Numbered from the stretch's first letter, positions 7,811 through 16,922 are shown. The stretch: 64,000 nucleotides of DNA from Aldehydirespirator sp965205155 (GCA_965205155.1 OZ242033.1:2666001-2730000), one strand, 5' to 3'. The notes: generated by a model from the letters alone, not told the origin. A program made the numbers and translations.

Positions 7811-8221
7811 GTGACCGCAACGACAGCCGAACCGACCCAGATGGCCCACACCCCCGACCCGCGACCCGACCCGCCCGCAGCCGCCGAGTCGAACGCGGCT
7901 GAGGCCGGAGGCCACCGCTGGGCCATACTCGGCGACCACCCGCTGCTGACCGCGTTGGCCACCCTCGCGGTGGCGCTGCTCGTCCTTGCGTTCGCCCAGA
8001 TCCACAATCGCATCGACCGCCTCGAAGACACCATGAACATCGGGTTCGCCGAGCAGGACGCGAAGATCGACGCGCTCGACGCGAAGATCGATGAGATCAA
8101 CCTGAAGCTGACTGCGTTGATCGCTGTGTTGAACAAGACCGTCGAGGTCGACGCGGCCATCGAGGGCAGGCTGCTGGACTCCGAGCCCGACGCGGACGAC
8201 CCCGGCGCCGTACCGGGCTGA
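7811..8221 (+). CDS. Hypothetical single-pass membrane protein with coiled coil
   Basis: A 136-residue protein from a GTG with GAGAGG 7 nt upstream. A polar Pro/Ala-rich N-terminus is followed by one membrane segment (LLTALATLAVALLVLAFAQI, about 45-64). A heptad-like stretch (NRIDRLEDTMNIGFAEQDAKIDALDAKIDEINLKL in parts) predicts a coiled coil. This shape is common in small phage- or island-encoded proteins. No catalytic motif. The 255 bp after it, up to the alkylsulfatase, hold no gene I can support. Confidence 0.65.
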   Translation: MTATTAEPTQMAHTPDPRPDPPAAAESNAAEAGGHRWAILGDHPLLTALATLAVALLVLAFAQIHNRIDRLEDTMNIGFAEQDAKIDALDAKIDEINLKLTALIAVLNKTVEVDAAIEGRLLDSEPDADDPGAVPG

Positions 8222-8476
8222 TCCGGGCCGGGCGTAAGCCCTGATGGGCGGGTTCGTTGTCTGTTGCGTAGCGGCGCTGCCGAGCGGGCGCTGCCGGGCG
8301 AACTCATCTGACAGGTCGGTGGTCACATGGTCCGACAGAGTCCGATGGTTGATGCCCAGCCAGGCTGCCAGGAATCCCTTGGCGACGTGCCATCGTTGGT
8401 CGTCGCGGGCCACGGTCTCTGGGCGAACGGCTCGGCAAATCGCGAACCCGCGCGTTGGTCAGGTCGGGTGTAGCGG

Positions 8477-10372
8477 TCAGCCTTCCGGGCGCGGTTCGAC
8501 CAGGGGCGCGGTCTCGAAGACTGTGAGGGCGGCGAAGAACTCCGTCACGGTGCCGCGGTCTCCCGAGATCTCGGCACCCTCCAGTGCGGCCGGGTCGGAC
8601 AGCGCGGCGGCGAAGGTGGCCCTGCCGATACGGATCGACGCGACCGCCTCGTCGTCGGCAGCAGCGGCTCGATGATGGATCACCGACCGCCCGACGCCCA
8701 GGACATGATCCTCGCCGAGGTCGGTGAAGTGGAAGTTGAACGCCACCGGGCCTCTCGTGAACCGTGACGGGTCGAACCGCACGCCGACGAGGTCGAAGAG
8801 GTGCTCGGCCTCCATCGCCTGCGCCATCGAGTCGATGGGCAGCCTGCCCCGCCCGGACGGCCCTTGGCGGAGCTCCATCGCCCCCATCAGGTATGCATTG
8901 CGCCAGGTGGCCGACTCGGACTGGTAGCCGAGCTGCTCGAGCGCATCCGCCTGAAGCTCGCGGGCCGCCTGGTTGGTCGGGTCCGCGAACACGACGTGGT
9001 TCACCACCTGGACCACCCACCGGTAGTCGCCGCGCTCGAAGCTCGACCGGGCCTTCGCCAGCACCGCGTCGGCACCGCCCATGAACTCGACGTAGTTGGC
9101 ACTCGCCTGCACCGGGGGCAGCGGGTCGAGGTTGGCCGGGTTGCCGTCGTACCAGCCGAGGTACCGGTTGAACACGGCTCGGCAGTTGTGCGGGACCGCG
9201 CCGTAGTAGCCGCGAACGTGGGACTGGTCGAACTCGTCGGGCAGCCGGAGCTCGGCGGCGATCTCGTCGGGGCCGTACCCCTGATTCGCCAGCCGCATCG
9301 TCTGGTCGTGCATCCAGCGGTACACGTCCCGCTGCATGGTCAGGAACCCGCGCACGTCGTCGGTGCCGAAGCGGGGCCAGTGGTGGCTGGCGAACATCAC
9401 GTCGGTGTCATCGGCCCACAGGTCGATGGCCTCCTGGATGTACTTGCTCCAGGCCAGGGCGTCGCGGGTCTTCGCTCCCCGGATGGGATGGAGGTTGTGC
9501 AGGGTGTGCGTGCAGTTCTCGGCCATGCACAGCACCCGCCGATCCGGGAAGTGGAAGTTCATCTCCGCGGGCGCCTCGGCATCAGGGGTGTTCTGGAAGA
9601 CGACCCGGATGCCGCTGAGGGTCATCTCCTGGCCCGTCTCGGCAACAGTGTCGGTGGGCGCAACCAGCGCCCACGGCGCCAGGCCCAACGCCGATCCCAG
9701 ACCGCAGTCGACGTGCCCCAGCGGGCCGGGCGGCAGGAGGGTGCCGAACTGGTACGCAGCCCTGCGTGCCATGATGTGGCCCGCGACCACGAGCTCGCCC
9801 ACGACCTCCTCGAGGAATCCGACCGGTGCCACGATGCGCACGTCGCCCCGATCGACCGCGTCCCGGTCGGTCACCCCGAGAATGCCGCCGAAATGATCGA
9901 CGTGGGAGTGGGTGTAGATCACCGACGTCACCGGCCTCTCGCCCAGGGTGCGGTTGGCGAGTTCGAGCGCGGCCGCCGCGGTGGGCCCGTTGGTCAGCGG
10001 GTCGATCACCATCCAGCCGCCGTCGTCCCCGGCGAGGAACGTGATGTTGGAGATGTCGTAGCCGCGCACCTGCCAGATGCCGTCGGCAACCTCGAACAGG
10101 CCGTGGTTGACGTTCAGCCGGGCCTGCCGCCACAGCCCGGGATGCACCGAGTCCGGCGCGGTCTCGGACTGGCCGACGAACTCACGGCGGGCCACGTCGA
10201 ACACGACGTGGTCGCCGGCGGCGATGCGGCCGCTGTCCAGCCGCGCGATCCATCCCCTGGTCGCCCGATCATGGTCGCCCGGATCATCGAACGACACCAC
10301 CACCGATCGGTTGGCGGCGACGGTGAACGCAGTGGGGGACTGCGGTCGGGCAGGTCCGGCGCCGGCGCTCAC
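8477..10372 (-). CDS. Alkyl sulfatase of the metallo-beta-lactamase fold (SdsA1/BDS1 type)
   Basis: A 631-residue enzyme likely to hydrolyse primary or secondary alkyl sulfate esters, releasing sulfate and alcohol. The metal-binding motif THSHVDHFGG holds His155, His157, Asp159 and His160. Downstream motifs AENCTHTLHNLHPIRGAK and ASHHWPRFG are those of SdsA1-like enzymes. A dimerisation region and a C-terminal SCP2-like domain (about 510-631) follow. GTG 10372 was chosen because GGGAGG lies just upstream; GTG 10432 would overlap ligB. No signal peptide is evident. It lies 40 nt after ligB, so probably in one transcript with the lig genes. Confidence 0.9.
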   Translation of the reverse strand: MSAGAGPARPQSPTAFTVAANRSVVVSFDDPGDHDRATRGWIARLDSGRIAAGDHVVFDVARREFVGQSETAPDSVHPGLWRQARLNVNHGLFEVADGIWQVRGYDISNITFLAGDDGGWMVIDPLTNGPTAAAALELANRTLGERPVTSVIYTHSHVDHFGGILGVTDRDAVDRGDVRIVAPVGFLEEVVGELVVAGHIMARRAAYQFGTLLPPGPLGHVDCGLGSALGLAPWALVAPTDTVAETGQEMTLSGIRVVFQNTPDAEAPAEMNFHFPDRRVLCMAENCTHTLHNLHPIRGAKTRDALAWSKYIQEAIDLWADDTDVMFASHHWPRFGTDDVRGFLTMQRDVYRWMHDQTMRLANQGYGPDEIAAELRLPDEFDQSHVRGYYGAVPHNCRAVFNRYLGWYDGNPANLDPLPPVQASANYVEFMGGADAVLAKARSSFERGDYRWVVQVVNHVVFADPTNQAARELQADALEQLGYQSESATWRNAYLMGAMELRQGPSGRGRLPIDSMAQAMEAEHLFDLVGVRFDPSRFTRGPVAFNFHFTDLGEDHVLGVGRSVIHHRAAAADDEAVASIRIGRATFAAALSDPAALEGAEISGDRGTVTEFFAALTVFETAPLVEPRPEG

Positions 10373-10412
10373 GGCGCCTCCCGTCGGATGGGGATCAGGC
10401 CGGCGCCGGCGC

Positions 10413-11300
10413 TCATTGTGCGTCCCGTCCACGAGCGGATCCCGCCGGGGCGTCCTCGAGTATCAGCTGGCCGACCGCGGTGTTGCTGGCGGGCACGTGG
10501 TAGAGCCGGTGGATCTCGGTGGGCGCGCCGCCGCCGGCGAGGTCGGCCATGGCGCCGCGGGCCACCAGCCACATAACGAGCTCGATTCCCTCGGACCCGG
10601 CCTCGCGCACGTACTCCACGTGCTCCACCGCGGCCTGGCCCACCGGATCGTGGATCATCCGATCGAGGAACTGGTTGTCCCACGGCTGGTTGATGAGGCC
10701 GGCTCGCGGCCCCTGGAGCTGGTGGCTCATGCCGCCGGTGCCCCAGACCTGCACGTCCAGGTCCTCGTCGAAGCTCTCGACGGCGCGGCGGATGGCCTTG
10801 CCGAGCTCCAGGCAGCGGCGTCCGGAGGGAACGGGGTACTGCACCACGTTGACCACCAGTGGGACGACAGCGCACGGCCACGCGTTGGGCTGCCCGAACA
10901 TGATCGACAGGGGCACGGTGCAGCCGTGGTCGACGGGCATGTCGTTGACCAGCGTCAGGTCGAAGTCGTCCCGGATGACCGAGTGCGCGATGTGGGCGGA
11001 CAGCGCCGGGTGTCCCACGACGGGCGGCACCGGCCGGGCGCCCCAGCCCTCGTCGGCCGGCTCGTACCGTGCGGACATGCCGAGCGCGAAGGTCGGCACC
11101 ATCTCGAGGCTGAATGCATTGGCATGATCGTTGAAGACCAGCACGACGACGTCGGGCGGGTTGGCAGCCATCCATTGACGGGCCGGCTCGTAGCCGGCGA
11201 ACAGGGGCGCATAGTAGGGCTCGGCGGTCTTGCCCAGGTCCATGGCCACGCCGATGGCGGGCACGTGGCTGGTGTAGACGCTCGCGGTGATCCTGGCCAT
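10413..11300 (-). CDS. ligB: Protocatechuate 4,5-dioxygenase beta chain (LigB family)
   Basis: A 295-residue extradiol dioxygenase catalytic subunit of the LigB superfamily. The iron-ligand region TSHVP (His12) and VVLVFNDHANAF (His59) are visible. DMPVDHGCTVPL and GTGGMSHQLQG are further family motifs. It cleaves the ring of protocatechuate, or a related di- or trihydroxybenzoate such as gallate, meta to the hydroxyls. It starts 2 nt after the ligA stop, as expected for an alpha-beta pair. Protocatechuate is the favoured substrate because ligC lies next door. Confidence 0.88.
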   Translation of the reverse strand: MARITASVYTSHVPAIGVAMDLGKTAEPYYAPLFAGYEPARQWMAANPPDVVVLVFNDHANAFSLEMVPTFALGMSARYEPADEGWGARPVPPVVGHPALSAHIAHSVIRDDFDLTLVNDMPVDHGCTVPLSIMFGQPNAWPCAVVPLVVNVVQYPVPSGRRCLELGKAIRRAVESFDEDLDVQVWGTGGMSHQLQGPRAGLINQPWDNQFLDRMIHDPVGQAAVEHVEYVREAGSEGIELVMWLVARGAMADLAGGGAPTEIHRLYHVPASNTAVGQLILEDAPAGSARGRDAQ

Positions 11301-11302
11301 GT

Positions 11303-11701
11303 TCAGTCCCTGTGCTCCCACTCGTGCAGGTAGCGGTTGCCCTCGGGCGAGCGCCCCCCGTTGAGCATCATCTCGGTGTGGGCGTCGGCGTCGTTGGTGG
11401 TCATCGAGCTCACGATCTGCACGTAGTTGAGCCCGTCGGTCGCGCCGATCTTGGCCACGAAGTAGATGTTGCCTCCGAGCTCGATCATGCGGTTGTAGTC
11501 CCGGTCCCGCACGGCCTGCTTCTGATCGCCGGTCATGGCCCACTCGTCCAGGTAGGCGTCCTCGCCGGCCGTGAACCGCTCGCGGTTCTCGGCTTTCATC
11601 AACGACATGGCGAACTGGTTGAGGTGGTACCCCTTGGCGGCCTGGTCGGTGTCGAAGACGGTGGTCCCCGGGATGTCGAGATAGGGCTTGTCTAGGGCCA
11701 T
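11303..11701 (-). CDS. ligA: Protocatechuate 4,5-dioxygenase alpha chain (LigA)
   Basis: A 132-residue small subunit. DIPGTTVFD, AAKGYHLNQFAMSLMKAENRERF and AYLDEWAMT match the LigA pattern closely, and MMLNGGRSPEGNRYL covers its C-terminus. LigA caps the LigB active site. ATG 11701 follows GCGGAGC as a ribosome site and gives the usual N-terminal length. It is the first gene of ligA-ligB-alkylsulfatase, divergent from ligC with a shared 145-bp promoter region. Confidence 0.9.
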   Translation of the reverse strand: MALDKPYLDIPGTTVFDTDQAAKGYHLNQFAMSLMKAENRERFTAGEDAYLDEWAMTGDQKQAVRDRDYNRMIELGGNIYFVAKIGATDGLNYVQIVSSMTTNDADAHTEMMLNGGRSPEGNRYLHEWEHRD

Positions 11702-11846
11702 GATGCTCCGCTTGTGGTACCGGTAGGGCAGGCCGACATACTGCTCGGCGGACGCTCGCTGAGCGTCGTTCAGAGGATGCCAGAGTTCTGCGGATGGCGG
11801 GAATCGTCCCCGCCAGTTGTCCCGGCAGCCTAGGAAGGGGTGCGAG

Positions 11847-12797
11847 ATGGTCAAGGTGGCGATGGCCGGCGTGGGCGCCTTCGGGAACAAGCACCTGGAC
11901 GGGCTGGCGTCGATACCCGACGCCGATGTGGTCGCCGTCGTCGACCCGGTCGAGGCTGCGGCCCGCAAGGCCGCGGAGGCCCGCGGCATCGAGCGGGTCG
12001 AGACCAGCCTCGACCCGGTGCTGGCCGACGACGGCGTCGACGCGGTGATCCTGGCCACCCCGACGCCCGTGCACGCCGAGCAGGCCATCGCATGCCTGGA
12101 GGCCGGCAAGCATGTGGAGGTCGAGATCCCGCTGTGCGACAACCTGGCCGACGGGCGGGCCGTGGTCGAGGCCCAGCGGCGCTCGGGCAGGGTGGCCGCG
12201 TGCGGGCACACCCGCCGGTTCAACCCCAGCCATCAGTGGGTGCGCAACCGCATCCAGGCCGGCGAGTTCTCGATCCAGCACATGGACGTGCAGACGTTCT
12301 TCTTCCGCCGCACCAACACCAACGCGCTGGGCGAGCCCCGCTCCTGGACCGACCACCTGCTGTGGCACCACGCCGCCCACACCGTCGACCTGTTCCAGTA
12401 CCAGACCGGAAGCCCGGTCGTGGCGGCCCAGGCCTTACAGGGGCCGATCCACCCCGAGCTCGGGATCGCCATGGACATGTCGATCCAGCTGCTGACCGAG
12501 GCCGGCCAGTTGTGCACGCTGGCGCTGTCGTTCAACAACGACGGGCCCTTCGGGACGTTCTTCCGCTACATCGGCGACACCGGGACCTACGTCGCCCGGT
12601 ACGACGACCTCTTCACCGGCGACGACGAGCCCGTCGACGTGTCCGGCGTGGACGTATCGATGAACGGCATCGAACTCCAGGACCGCGACTTCATCGCCGC
12701 CATCGTCGACGGCCGGGAGCCGATCGCCAGCGTGACCTCGGTGTTGCCCTGCTACGAGGTGCTCGACCAGATCGAACAGCAGTTGGCAGGCGGCTAA
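11847..12797 (+). CDS. ligC: 4-carboxy-2-hydroxymuconate-6-semialdehyde dehydrogenase (LigC-like, Gfo/Idh/MocA family)
   Basis: A 316-residue NAD(P)-dependent dehydrogenase with a Rossmann start (KVAMAGVGAFGNKHLDG). The motif AGKHVEVEIPLCDNL corresponds to the EKP region of the Gfo/Idh/MocA family. Its length matches LigC of the protocatechuate 4,5-cleavage pathway, which oxidises the ring-cleavage product to 2-pyrone-4,6-dicarboxylate. Divergence from ligAB supports this over a generic sugar dehydrogenase. AGGGG lies 9 nt before the ATG. Later pathway genes (ligI, ligJ, ligK) are not in this window. Confidence 0.82.
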   Translation: MVKVAMAGVGAFGNKHLDGLASIPDADVVAVVDPVEAAARKAAEARGIERVETSLDPVLADDGVDAVILATPTPVHAEQAIACLEAGKHVEVEIPLCDNLADGRAVVEAQRRSGRVAACGHTRRFNPSHQWVRNRIQAGEFSIQHMDVQTFFFRRTNTNALGEPRSWTDHLLWHHAAHTVDLFQYQTGSPVVAAQALQGPIHPELGIAMDMSIQLLTEAGQLCTLALSFNNDGPFGTFFRYIGDTGTYVARYDDLFTGDDEPVDVSGVDVSMNGIELQDRDFIAAIVDGREPIASVTSVLPCYEVLDQIEQQLAGG

Positions 12798-12823
12798 CCC
12801 GCTCCTGTACGCCTTCTCTTCGA

Positions 12824-12841
12824 CGCGCCTTTATCGGCGCG
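12824..12841. terminator. Hairpin after ligC, weak terminator candidate
   Basis: CGCGCC and GGCGCG form a 6-bp perfect stem around TTTATC, 26 nt after the ligC stop. There is no T run, so it is either a weak terminator or an operator for the next gene. Confidence 0.35.
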
Positions 12842-12889
12842 CTAAACATCTGCTTGACCGTATAACTGGATGTCTGGCAGTATTGAAAT

Positions 12890-14113
12890 GTGCGTGCGGA
12901 AGATCTTCAAGAGGGGCGCCTACTGGGTTCGCGGTCGGCCGCTGCGATCCGGGTCAGCGATTCCAGCAGGGTGCCGCTGGCCACCCAGATCGCCAGGCAG
13001 TTCATGTGGCAGGTGGCGTCAGGCCGGATCGTCGCCGGAAGCCTTCTCCCCCCGATCGCCGAGCTTGCCGACAAACTCGGCGTCAGCGTCCACACGGTCC
13101 GAGCCGCCTACCGGCAACTTGCCGACGACGGCATCGTGTCGATCAGCCGCGGCTCCCGAACCAGCGTGCTCGGATACGACCGAGCTCGCGCCCTAGTCCG
13201 CAATGATTCGCACCCGAGTTACAGCATCGGAGTGATGGTCCCCGCCTTCACCGACTACTACGCCGACTTCCTCCAAGCCCTGAGCCTGGAGGCCGAACTC
13301 GAAGGATGGCTCCCGATCATCTGCCAGACCCAGCACTACGACGCAGGGGTCACCTCGCGGCATCTCGATCAACTCTTCAGCCGCAACGTCGACGGCGTGA
13401 TCCTGATCCACTTCACCGCGGCCGGCGACGAAGCAGTAGTGGACGTGGTCGAGTCCTCCTCCGCGCTGCGGCCGTTCGTGTTCGTCGACAGCGCCAACGT
13501 CGGAATGGGGTGGCACATCCTGGCCGATCGCGCCACCGACGGCTTCGAGGTCACGATGCATTTGATCGAGCACGGCCACCGCCGGATCGCTCACGTGGCA
13601 TCGCCGACTGACTCGAGTTCGAACCTCCTCAGTACCGGCTACGCCAGGGCCCTGGCTGCCGCGAACCTCCCGGTCGATCCCGAACTGGTGGCCAATGTGG
13701 TCGACTTCTCGCTGGAAGCGGGGGCGAAGGCGGCGACACATCTGCTGCTTCAGGACGATCCCCCCACCGCCATCTTCTGCGCCGGGGACATCCTGGCTCT
13801 GGGCGCTATCTCGGCGTCGCACGAACGCGGCCTTCGCGTCCCGCGCGACGTCGCCGTGATGGGCTACGGCGAGATCCCGTTCGCCCGCCTAGCGGCGCCG
13901 CCACTCTCAACCGTGCGCCTACCAGCCGACAGACTCGGCCACGAGGCGATCCGCACCTTGCGCCAGGCGATCCACGACGGGTCGCCGCAAGCCCCGGTAA
14001 CAGTCGCGACCGAAGCCGTCTTCCGGGAGTCCTGCAACTGCGCGACCCGTCCGGACGGGCAATCCGACGCGATCTCGACAAAGAGATCGAGCAACGAAAG
14101 GGGAAACCAATGA
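12890..14113 (+). CDS. Transcriptional regulator: GntR-type HTH with LacI-type ligand-binding domain
   Basis: A 407-residue regulator. Residues about 28-95 are a GntR winged HTH (PLATQIARQFMWQVASGRI, then LGVSVHTVRAAYRQLADDGIV). Residues about 110-390 are a periplasmic-binding-like sensor domain (YSIGVMVPAFTDYYADFLQ, RNVDGVILIHFTA, DVAVMGYGEIPFARLAAPPLSTV), usually bound to a sugar or nucleoside. The GTG start has no Shine-Dalgarno. TTGACC and TATAAC at 12854-12866 are promoter-like. Its stop overlaps the next start (ATGA), so it probably controls the transporter operon it heads. Confidence 0.85.
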   Translation: MRAEDLQEGRLLGSRSAAAIRVSDSSRVPLATQIARQFMWQVASGRIVAGSLLPPIAELADKLGVSVHTVRAAYRQLADDGIVSISRGSRTSVLGYDRARALVRNDSHPSYSIGVMVPAFTDYYADFLQALSLEAELEGWLPIICQTQHYDAGVTSRHLDQLFSRNVDGVILIHFTAAGDEAVVDVVESSSALRPFVFVDSANVGMGWHILADRATDGFEVTMHLIEHGHRRIAHVASPTDSSSNLLSTGYARALAAANLPVDPELVANVVDFSLEAGAKAATHLLLQDDPPTAIFCAGDILALGAISASHERGLRVPRDVAVMGYGEIPFARLAAPPLSTVRLPADRLGHEAIRTLRQAIHDGSPQAPVTVATEAVFRESCNCATRPDGQSDAISTKRSSNERGNQ

Positions 14114-15228
14114 GACGTGCGAAGCACTGGAGCGCTGGCCTGGCACTGCTGCTCGCGGTGGCTCTCGTGGCGGCCGCCTGCGGCGAAGACGAGGACGCCG
14201 CGACACCCGAGCCGGCGCCGACGACCGCGCCTGCGGCTGAGGCCCCGGCAGAGCCCGCGCCCGAGCCGGAGCCAGAACCAGAACCGGCATCCGAGCCAGA
14301 ACCGGAACCGGCACCCGAGCCCGAACCGGAACCGGTCTCGGTGTCGCTGCGGCTCCCCTGGTTCCCCAACACGCAGTTCAGCGGCTCGTACGTCGCCGCG
14401 GCGAAGGGCTATTTCGCCGAGGAGGGGCTCGACGTGACGATCAACCCAGGGGGATTCGACGTGAACAGCATCACGCTGGTGGCGGCCGGCTCCGACACCT
14501 TCGGACTCCACGACACCGGCTCGCTGCTGTTCGCTGCCGCCGAGGACATCCCGCTGATAACCGTGGCCACCTACTTCCACAAGCATCCGGGAGCGGTCAT
14601 GGCGCTCGAAGAGTCCGGAATCGAAACCCTCGAGGACTTCGTGGGCAAGCGGATCGGATTCGCCGAGGGCGGGCCGTGGCAGCTGACCCAGGCCATGCTG
14701 GCCAAGAACGGCATCGACGTCGACGATCTCGAGCAGGTGGCGATCGGCTTCGACCTGGCGCCGATTCTCGACGGCTCGGTCGACCTGAAGACGGTCTTCG
14801 CCACCAACGAGCCCATCCTCGCCGAGCTGCAGGGCTTCCCGGCGAGAGTCTTCGTCCCCTACGACTACGGGGTCGAGACTTCCGCCAACGCGCTGTTCAC
14901 CACCCAGGACTACTTCGAGGACAACCCCGAGGTGGTCTGCGGGATGGTCCGGGCCATTTCCCGAGGATGGGAGTTCGCCTTCGAGAACCCCGAAGAGGCG
15001 CTGGACATCGTCATCGCAGTCGATCCCGAAAACCTCGACCCGGAGAAGGAGGCCCGCAGCCTCGAAGCCATCAAGGACGCCGTGCTCACGCCCGATGCGG
15101 TCGCCGACGGCATCGGCTCGATGAAGCACAGCCGCTGGGAGACGGTGGACGAAGTCATGCGCACCTACGGAGGCTTGGACGTCGACGTGGACCTCAACTC
15201 GGTCTACTCGGCCATGTGCTACTCGTAG
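14110..15228 (+). CDS. ABC transporter substrate-binding lipoprotein (NMT1/THI5-like)
   Basis: A 372-residue binding protein. The lipobox VAAAC places Cys24 at the mature N-terminus. A 40-residue Pro-Glu linker spaces the domain from the membrane. LRLPWFPNTQFSGSYVAAAKGYFAEEGLDV is the NMT1/ThiY/SsuA entry motif (given here as two blocks, LRLPWFPNTQF and YVAAAKGYFAEEGL). The family binds thiamine pyrimidine precursors, riboflavin, sulfonates or nitrate. The next gene, a nucleoside phosphorylase, hints at a nucleoside-like or pyrimidine ligand. GAAAGGGG lies upstream inside the regulator gene. Confidence 0.85.
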   Translation: MRRAKHWSAGLALLLAVALVAAACGEDEDAATPEPAPTTAPAAEAPAEPAPEPEPEPEPASEPEPEPAPEPEPEPVSVSLRLPWFPNTQFSGSYVAAAKGYFAEEGLDVTINPGGFDVNSITLVAAGSDTFGLHDTGSLLFAAAEDIPLITVATYFHKHPGAVMALEESGIETLEDFVGKRIGFAEGGPWQLTQAMLAKNGIDVDDLEQVAIGFDLAPILDGSVDLKTVFATNEPILAELQGFPARVFVPYDYGVETSANALFTTQDYFEDNPEVVCGMVRAISRGWEFAFENPEEALDIVIAVDPENLDPEKEARSLEAIKDAVLTPDAVADGIGSMKHSRWETVDEVMRTYGGLDVDVDLNSVYSAMCYS

Positions 15229-15309
15229 CGAAGGGCGCCGTGAAGGCGTCGGGTAGTGAATGGCGTCGGGGCGCCCCCTCGACATAGCCTCGACGACGAA
15301 AGGAGCGCT

Positions 15310-16092
15310 TTGGCAATCTTCGACAAGAGCGCGTCCACCCGGGACATCCTCCAGTACCACGTTCGGGTGCGGCCCGGTGATGTCGCCGACTACGTGCTCC
15401 TTCCCGGCGACCCCGCTCGGGTGGGACTGATCGCGGAACATCTGGACGAGCCGCGGGAGGTGGCCTGCCACCGCGAGTACCGGACGGTCACCGGGTCGTT
15501 CCGGGGCATCGGAGTGAGCGCCACCTCCACCGGGATCGGCTGTCCTTCTGCGGCCATCGCCGTGGAGGAACTCTGCAACGTGGGCGCCTCGCACTTCATC
15601 CGGGTCGGCAGCAGCGCCGCCTTCGTAGAGGGGATCAGTGCCGGCGACATCCTCATCAACACCGCCGCGATGCGCCTCGATGGGACCAGCGCCACATACG
15701 TGGACGAGGGCTTCCCCGCCGTCGCCGACCACTTCCTCGTGCGGGCGCTGATCGACGCGGCCGCGGATCTCGCCCCCGAACGGGGGTTCGCGAGCCATAT
15801 CGGCCTCAACGTGACGAGCGACGCCTTCTACGCCGAAAGTCCCGAGTGGGTGGAGCGGATGATCGAGCAGCGGATTATGAACGTCGAGATGGAGTCGTCG
15901 GCGATCTTCACGATCGCGCACCTGCGCCAGGTCAAGGCCGCCATGGTCTGCGCGGTGTCCTACAACTTTACGGCACCCGCCGAGATCGACTACGAGGGCG
16001 TGAACGAACCCCTCGTGACCGGCTGGCACAACGCGATCGATGTAGCGCTCGAGGGCATCTGGCGGCACGAGGCGACCAAGAGCACTTCGTGA
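15310..16092 (+). CDS. Uridine/purine nucleoside phosphorylase family protein
   Basis: A 260-residue phosphorylase of the PNP/UDP family that splits a nucleoside with phosphate to base and ribose 1-phosphate. LLPGDPARV (31-38) is the phosphate site, Arg98 lies in FIRVGSS, and NVEMESSAIF (191-200) is the ribose-binding Met-Glu. The start is a TTG, decided by AAAGGAG 6 nt upstream; no ATG or GTG fits. It lies between the binding protein and ATPase of an ABC importer, an unusual place. Its stop overlaps the ATPase start (GTGA). Confidence 0.85.
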   Translation: MAIFDKSASTRDILQYHVRVRPGDVADYVLLPGDPARVGLIAEHLDEPREVACHREYRTVTGSFRGIGVSATSTGIGCPSAAIAVEELCNVGASHFIRVGSSAAFVEGISAGDILINTAAMRLDGTSATYVDEGFPAVADHFLVRALIDAAADLAPERGFASHIGLNVTSDAFYAESPEWVERMIEQRIMNVEMESSAIFTIAHLRQVKAAMVCAVSYNFTAPAEIDYEGVNEPLVTGWHNAIDVALEGIWRHEATKSTS

Positions 16093-16922
16093 ACGAGCCG
16101 GACCGAGCCGGAGGGCCCGGGGGAATTGTCATCGACGGCATCACCATGCGCTTCGGCGGCCGCGATGCGGTCACCGCACTGCGGGACGTCAGCCTGGAGA
16201 TCGCCGGCGGCGAGTTCGTCGCCATCGTCGGCCCCTCCGGCTGCGGCAAGTCGACGCTGCTGCGGATAATCGCCGGGCTGCAGCCGCCTACCGACGGGTC
16301 GGTGACGGTTCGGGGGAAGACCCCGGCCCAGGCCCGGCGCGACGTGGAGTTCGGCTTCGTCTTCCAGAGTCCCGTGCTGTTCCCCTGGCTGCGGGTGCTC
16401 GGCAACGTAATGCTGCCCGACCGCATCCTCGGCAAACGCAACCCACTGGCGGTCGGCGACCCGCAGGCGCACGCCCGGGGCCTACTCCGGGAGGTGGGGC
16501 TGGAGGGCTTCGAGGAGCACTACCCCGAGCACATCTCTGGCGGGATGCAGCAGCGTGTGGCGCTCGCCCGGGCCCTCAGCTACGGCCCGTCGACGCTGCT
16601 GATGGACGAGCCGTTCGGCGCACTGGACGAGTTCACCAGAGACAACCTCAACATCCAGCTCCTGGAGGTGTGGCAGCAAACCGGTCGCACGGTGCTGTTC
16701 GTGACCCACAGCCTCTCCGAGGCCATATTCCTGTCCGACCGGGTGGTGGTCCTCAGCCCCCGCCCCGGCAGCGTCATCAGGGTCGCGGACGTACCGTTCG
16801 AGCGGCCGCGACAGCTCTCCATCCGCTACCGACCCGACTTTGCCGCCTTGAACGGCGAGTTGCGCGAACTGTTGCAGGTCGACTCGACGGCTAGCGGCGA
16901 CGGGGAGGGCGAGCGGTCATGA
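16089..16922 (+). CDS. ABC transporter ATPase (nitrate/sulfonate/taurine class)
   Basis: A 277-residue ATPase. Walker A GPSGCGKST is at 48-56, the Q-loop is FQSPVLFPWL, the signature is ISGGMQQR, Walker B is LLMDEPFGALDE and the switch His is in VTHSLSEA. FxSPxLxPW and the EPFGALDE block are typical of SsuB/TauB/ThiZ proteins paired with NMT1-like binding proteins. GTG start overlapping the upstream stop by 4 nt, and its stop overlaps the permease ATG. Confidence 0.93.
   Translation: MNEPDRAGGPGGIVIDGITMRFGGRDAVTALRDVSLEIAGGEFVAIVGPSGCGKSTLLRIIAGLQPPTDGSVTVRGKTPAQARRDVEFGFVFQSPVLFPWLRVLGNVMLPDRILGKRNPLAVGDPQAHARGLLREVGLEGFEEHYPEHISGGMQQRVALARALSYGPSTLLMDEPFGALDEFTRDNLNIQLLEVWQQTGRTVLFVTHSLSEAIFLSDRVVVLSPRPGSVIRVADVPFERPRQLSIRYRPDFAALNGELRELLQVDSTASGDGEGERS

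Noticed and set aside
8238..8413. Short minus-strand frame beginning ARDDQRWHVAKGFLAAWLG
   Set aside because: It reads somewhat like protein but has no ribosome site, no recognisable family and runs into a shadow of the plus-strand gene; not supportable as a gene or relic.
8977..10576. Long plus-strand frame opposite the alkylsulfatase
   Set aside because: Shadow frame rich in Arg, Gly, His and Val; the sulfatase on the minus strand has all catalytic motifs.
13864..16068. Long minus-strand frame across the binding-protein operon
   Set aside because: Composition is that of an antisense shadow, and the plus-strand genes have clear motifs and coupled starts.
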